Source of the DNA: Achromobacter sp. | GTDB lineage: Bacteria; Pseudomonadota; Gammaproteobacteria; Burkholderiales; Burkholderiaceae_B | Assembly: GCA_003454835.1 (NCBI GenBank) | Contig: DMTA01000366.1 | Location: 1-5,600 of the forward strand | Direction: 5' to 3' | Length of the DNA stretch: 5,600 bases | In this document: piece by piece, positions 5,320 through 5,600 of the stretch | How positions within the stretch are numbered: position 1 is the stretch's first letter | How the letters are laid out: each line of letters begins with the position of its first letter | Notes under the pieces: model-generated | Databases searched by the model: none | What the model was told of the DNA's origin: nothing | The model's input: the letters and a program-made list of their open reading frames with translations, nothing else | Made by a program: the position numbers and the translations under genes

Positions 5320-5600
5320 TGGCAGGCCTGCGACCCGCATGGCCATTGGGCTGCGCGTTGGCAGACCTCGGTGAGCCATAGGGAAAACGCCTGGGCGGCG
5401 CCGCCGGGTGCGCGTGTCGCTTCGGTGCACAGGTAGTACTGCGACTCGCCAGGAATCTCGACATTCAGAACGCGAACGAGCTTGCCTTCGTCCAGCCATT
5501 CGGCGGCTAGCGACCGGCGCGTCAGCGCCACACCCTGGCCGGCGCGCGCGGCCGCGAGCATCATGCCCAGGTCCACCAGCCACACCCCGCGCGATGGCTC
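5313..5600 (-). CDS. LysR-type transcriptional regulator, C-terminal part (partial)
   Basis: The frame is open to the window edge, so the true start and the helix-turn-helix domain lie outside. The 95 visible residues match the end of a LysR substrate-binding domain of the GcvA-like kind: DLGMMLAAARAGQGVALTRR, then WLDEGKLVRVL, a QYYLCTEATR strand, and a closing helix with FSLWLTEV. A GTG at 5585-5583 is internal to the domain and should not be taken as the start. The last 13 residues after the WLTEVCQR helix (AAQWPCGSQACQE) are a short tail beyond where the domain normally ends. The gene is on the same strand as the liv operon, 379 bp upstream of livK, and so is not in the divergent arrangement typical of LysR regulators and their targets. 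It may still regulate the operon, but the sequence does not show this. Confidence 0.85.
   Translation of the reverse strand, partial: EPSRGVWLVDLGMMLAAARAGQGVALTRRSLAAEWLDEGKLVRVLNVEIPGESQYYLCTEATRAPGGAAQAFSLWLTEVCQRAAQWPCGSQACQE

Noticed and set aside
5258..5583. Other short minus-strand frames around 5258-5583
   Set aside because: They overlap the LysR C-terminal frame, which has clear family sequence; the others are Arg/Pro-rich shadows.
1..5600. CRISPR array, insertion sequence, tRNA or rRNA
   Set aside because: No regularly spaced repeats with spacers, no transposase frame and no tRNA- or rRNA-like sequence were seen on either strand.

Overview
The base composition is GC-rich with strong G/C preference at third codon positions. 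Together with a fused LivM-LivG protein, this points to a betaproteobacterium, most likely of the Bordetella/Achromobacter (Alcaligenaceae) type. That assignment is an impression from sequence style, not a database result.

The window is dominated by one complete HAAT-family (branched-chain amino acid type) ABC uptake operon on the minus strand. In transcription order it encodes a periplasmic substrate-binding protein (LivK-like, 4933 to 3770), the permease LivH (3628 to 2756), a single polypeptide joining the permease LivM to the ATPase LivG (2752 to 830), and the ATPase LivF (811 to 89). Four genes therefore supply all five functions: ligand capture, two membrane subunits and two ATPases. 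The livH/livMG junction is 3 bp and the livMG/livF junction 18 bp. The livK/livH gap is 141 bp and carries two adjacent 9-bp GC stem-loops, which may set the ratio of binding protein to membrane complex.

Upstream of livK lies a 379-bp non-coding stretch (4934-5312) rich in short symmetric sequences and repeats: a TTACGCG inverted repeat, a TTCAGC/GCTGAA dyad, an 18-bp near-palindrome joined to 10-bp direct repeats, and a tandem pair of near-identical 13-mers. It presumably holds the operon promoter and regulatory sites, but no clear sigma-70 or sigma-54 promoter could be picked. Beyond it is the C-terminal end of a LysR-type regulator on the same strand, cut by the window edge. At the opposite end (1-51) a short open frame on the plus strand may be the tail of a convergent gene.

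This is mostly an ordinary transporter locus, and I see no evidence of a new biological system. The points most worth a second look are the sharp change of codon usage in livF, the fused LivM-LivG with extra hydrophobic segments, the tandem stem-loops after livK, and the repeats in the livK upstream region.
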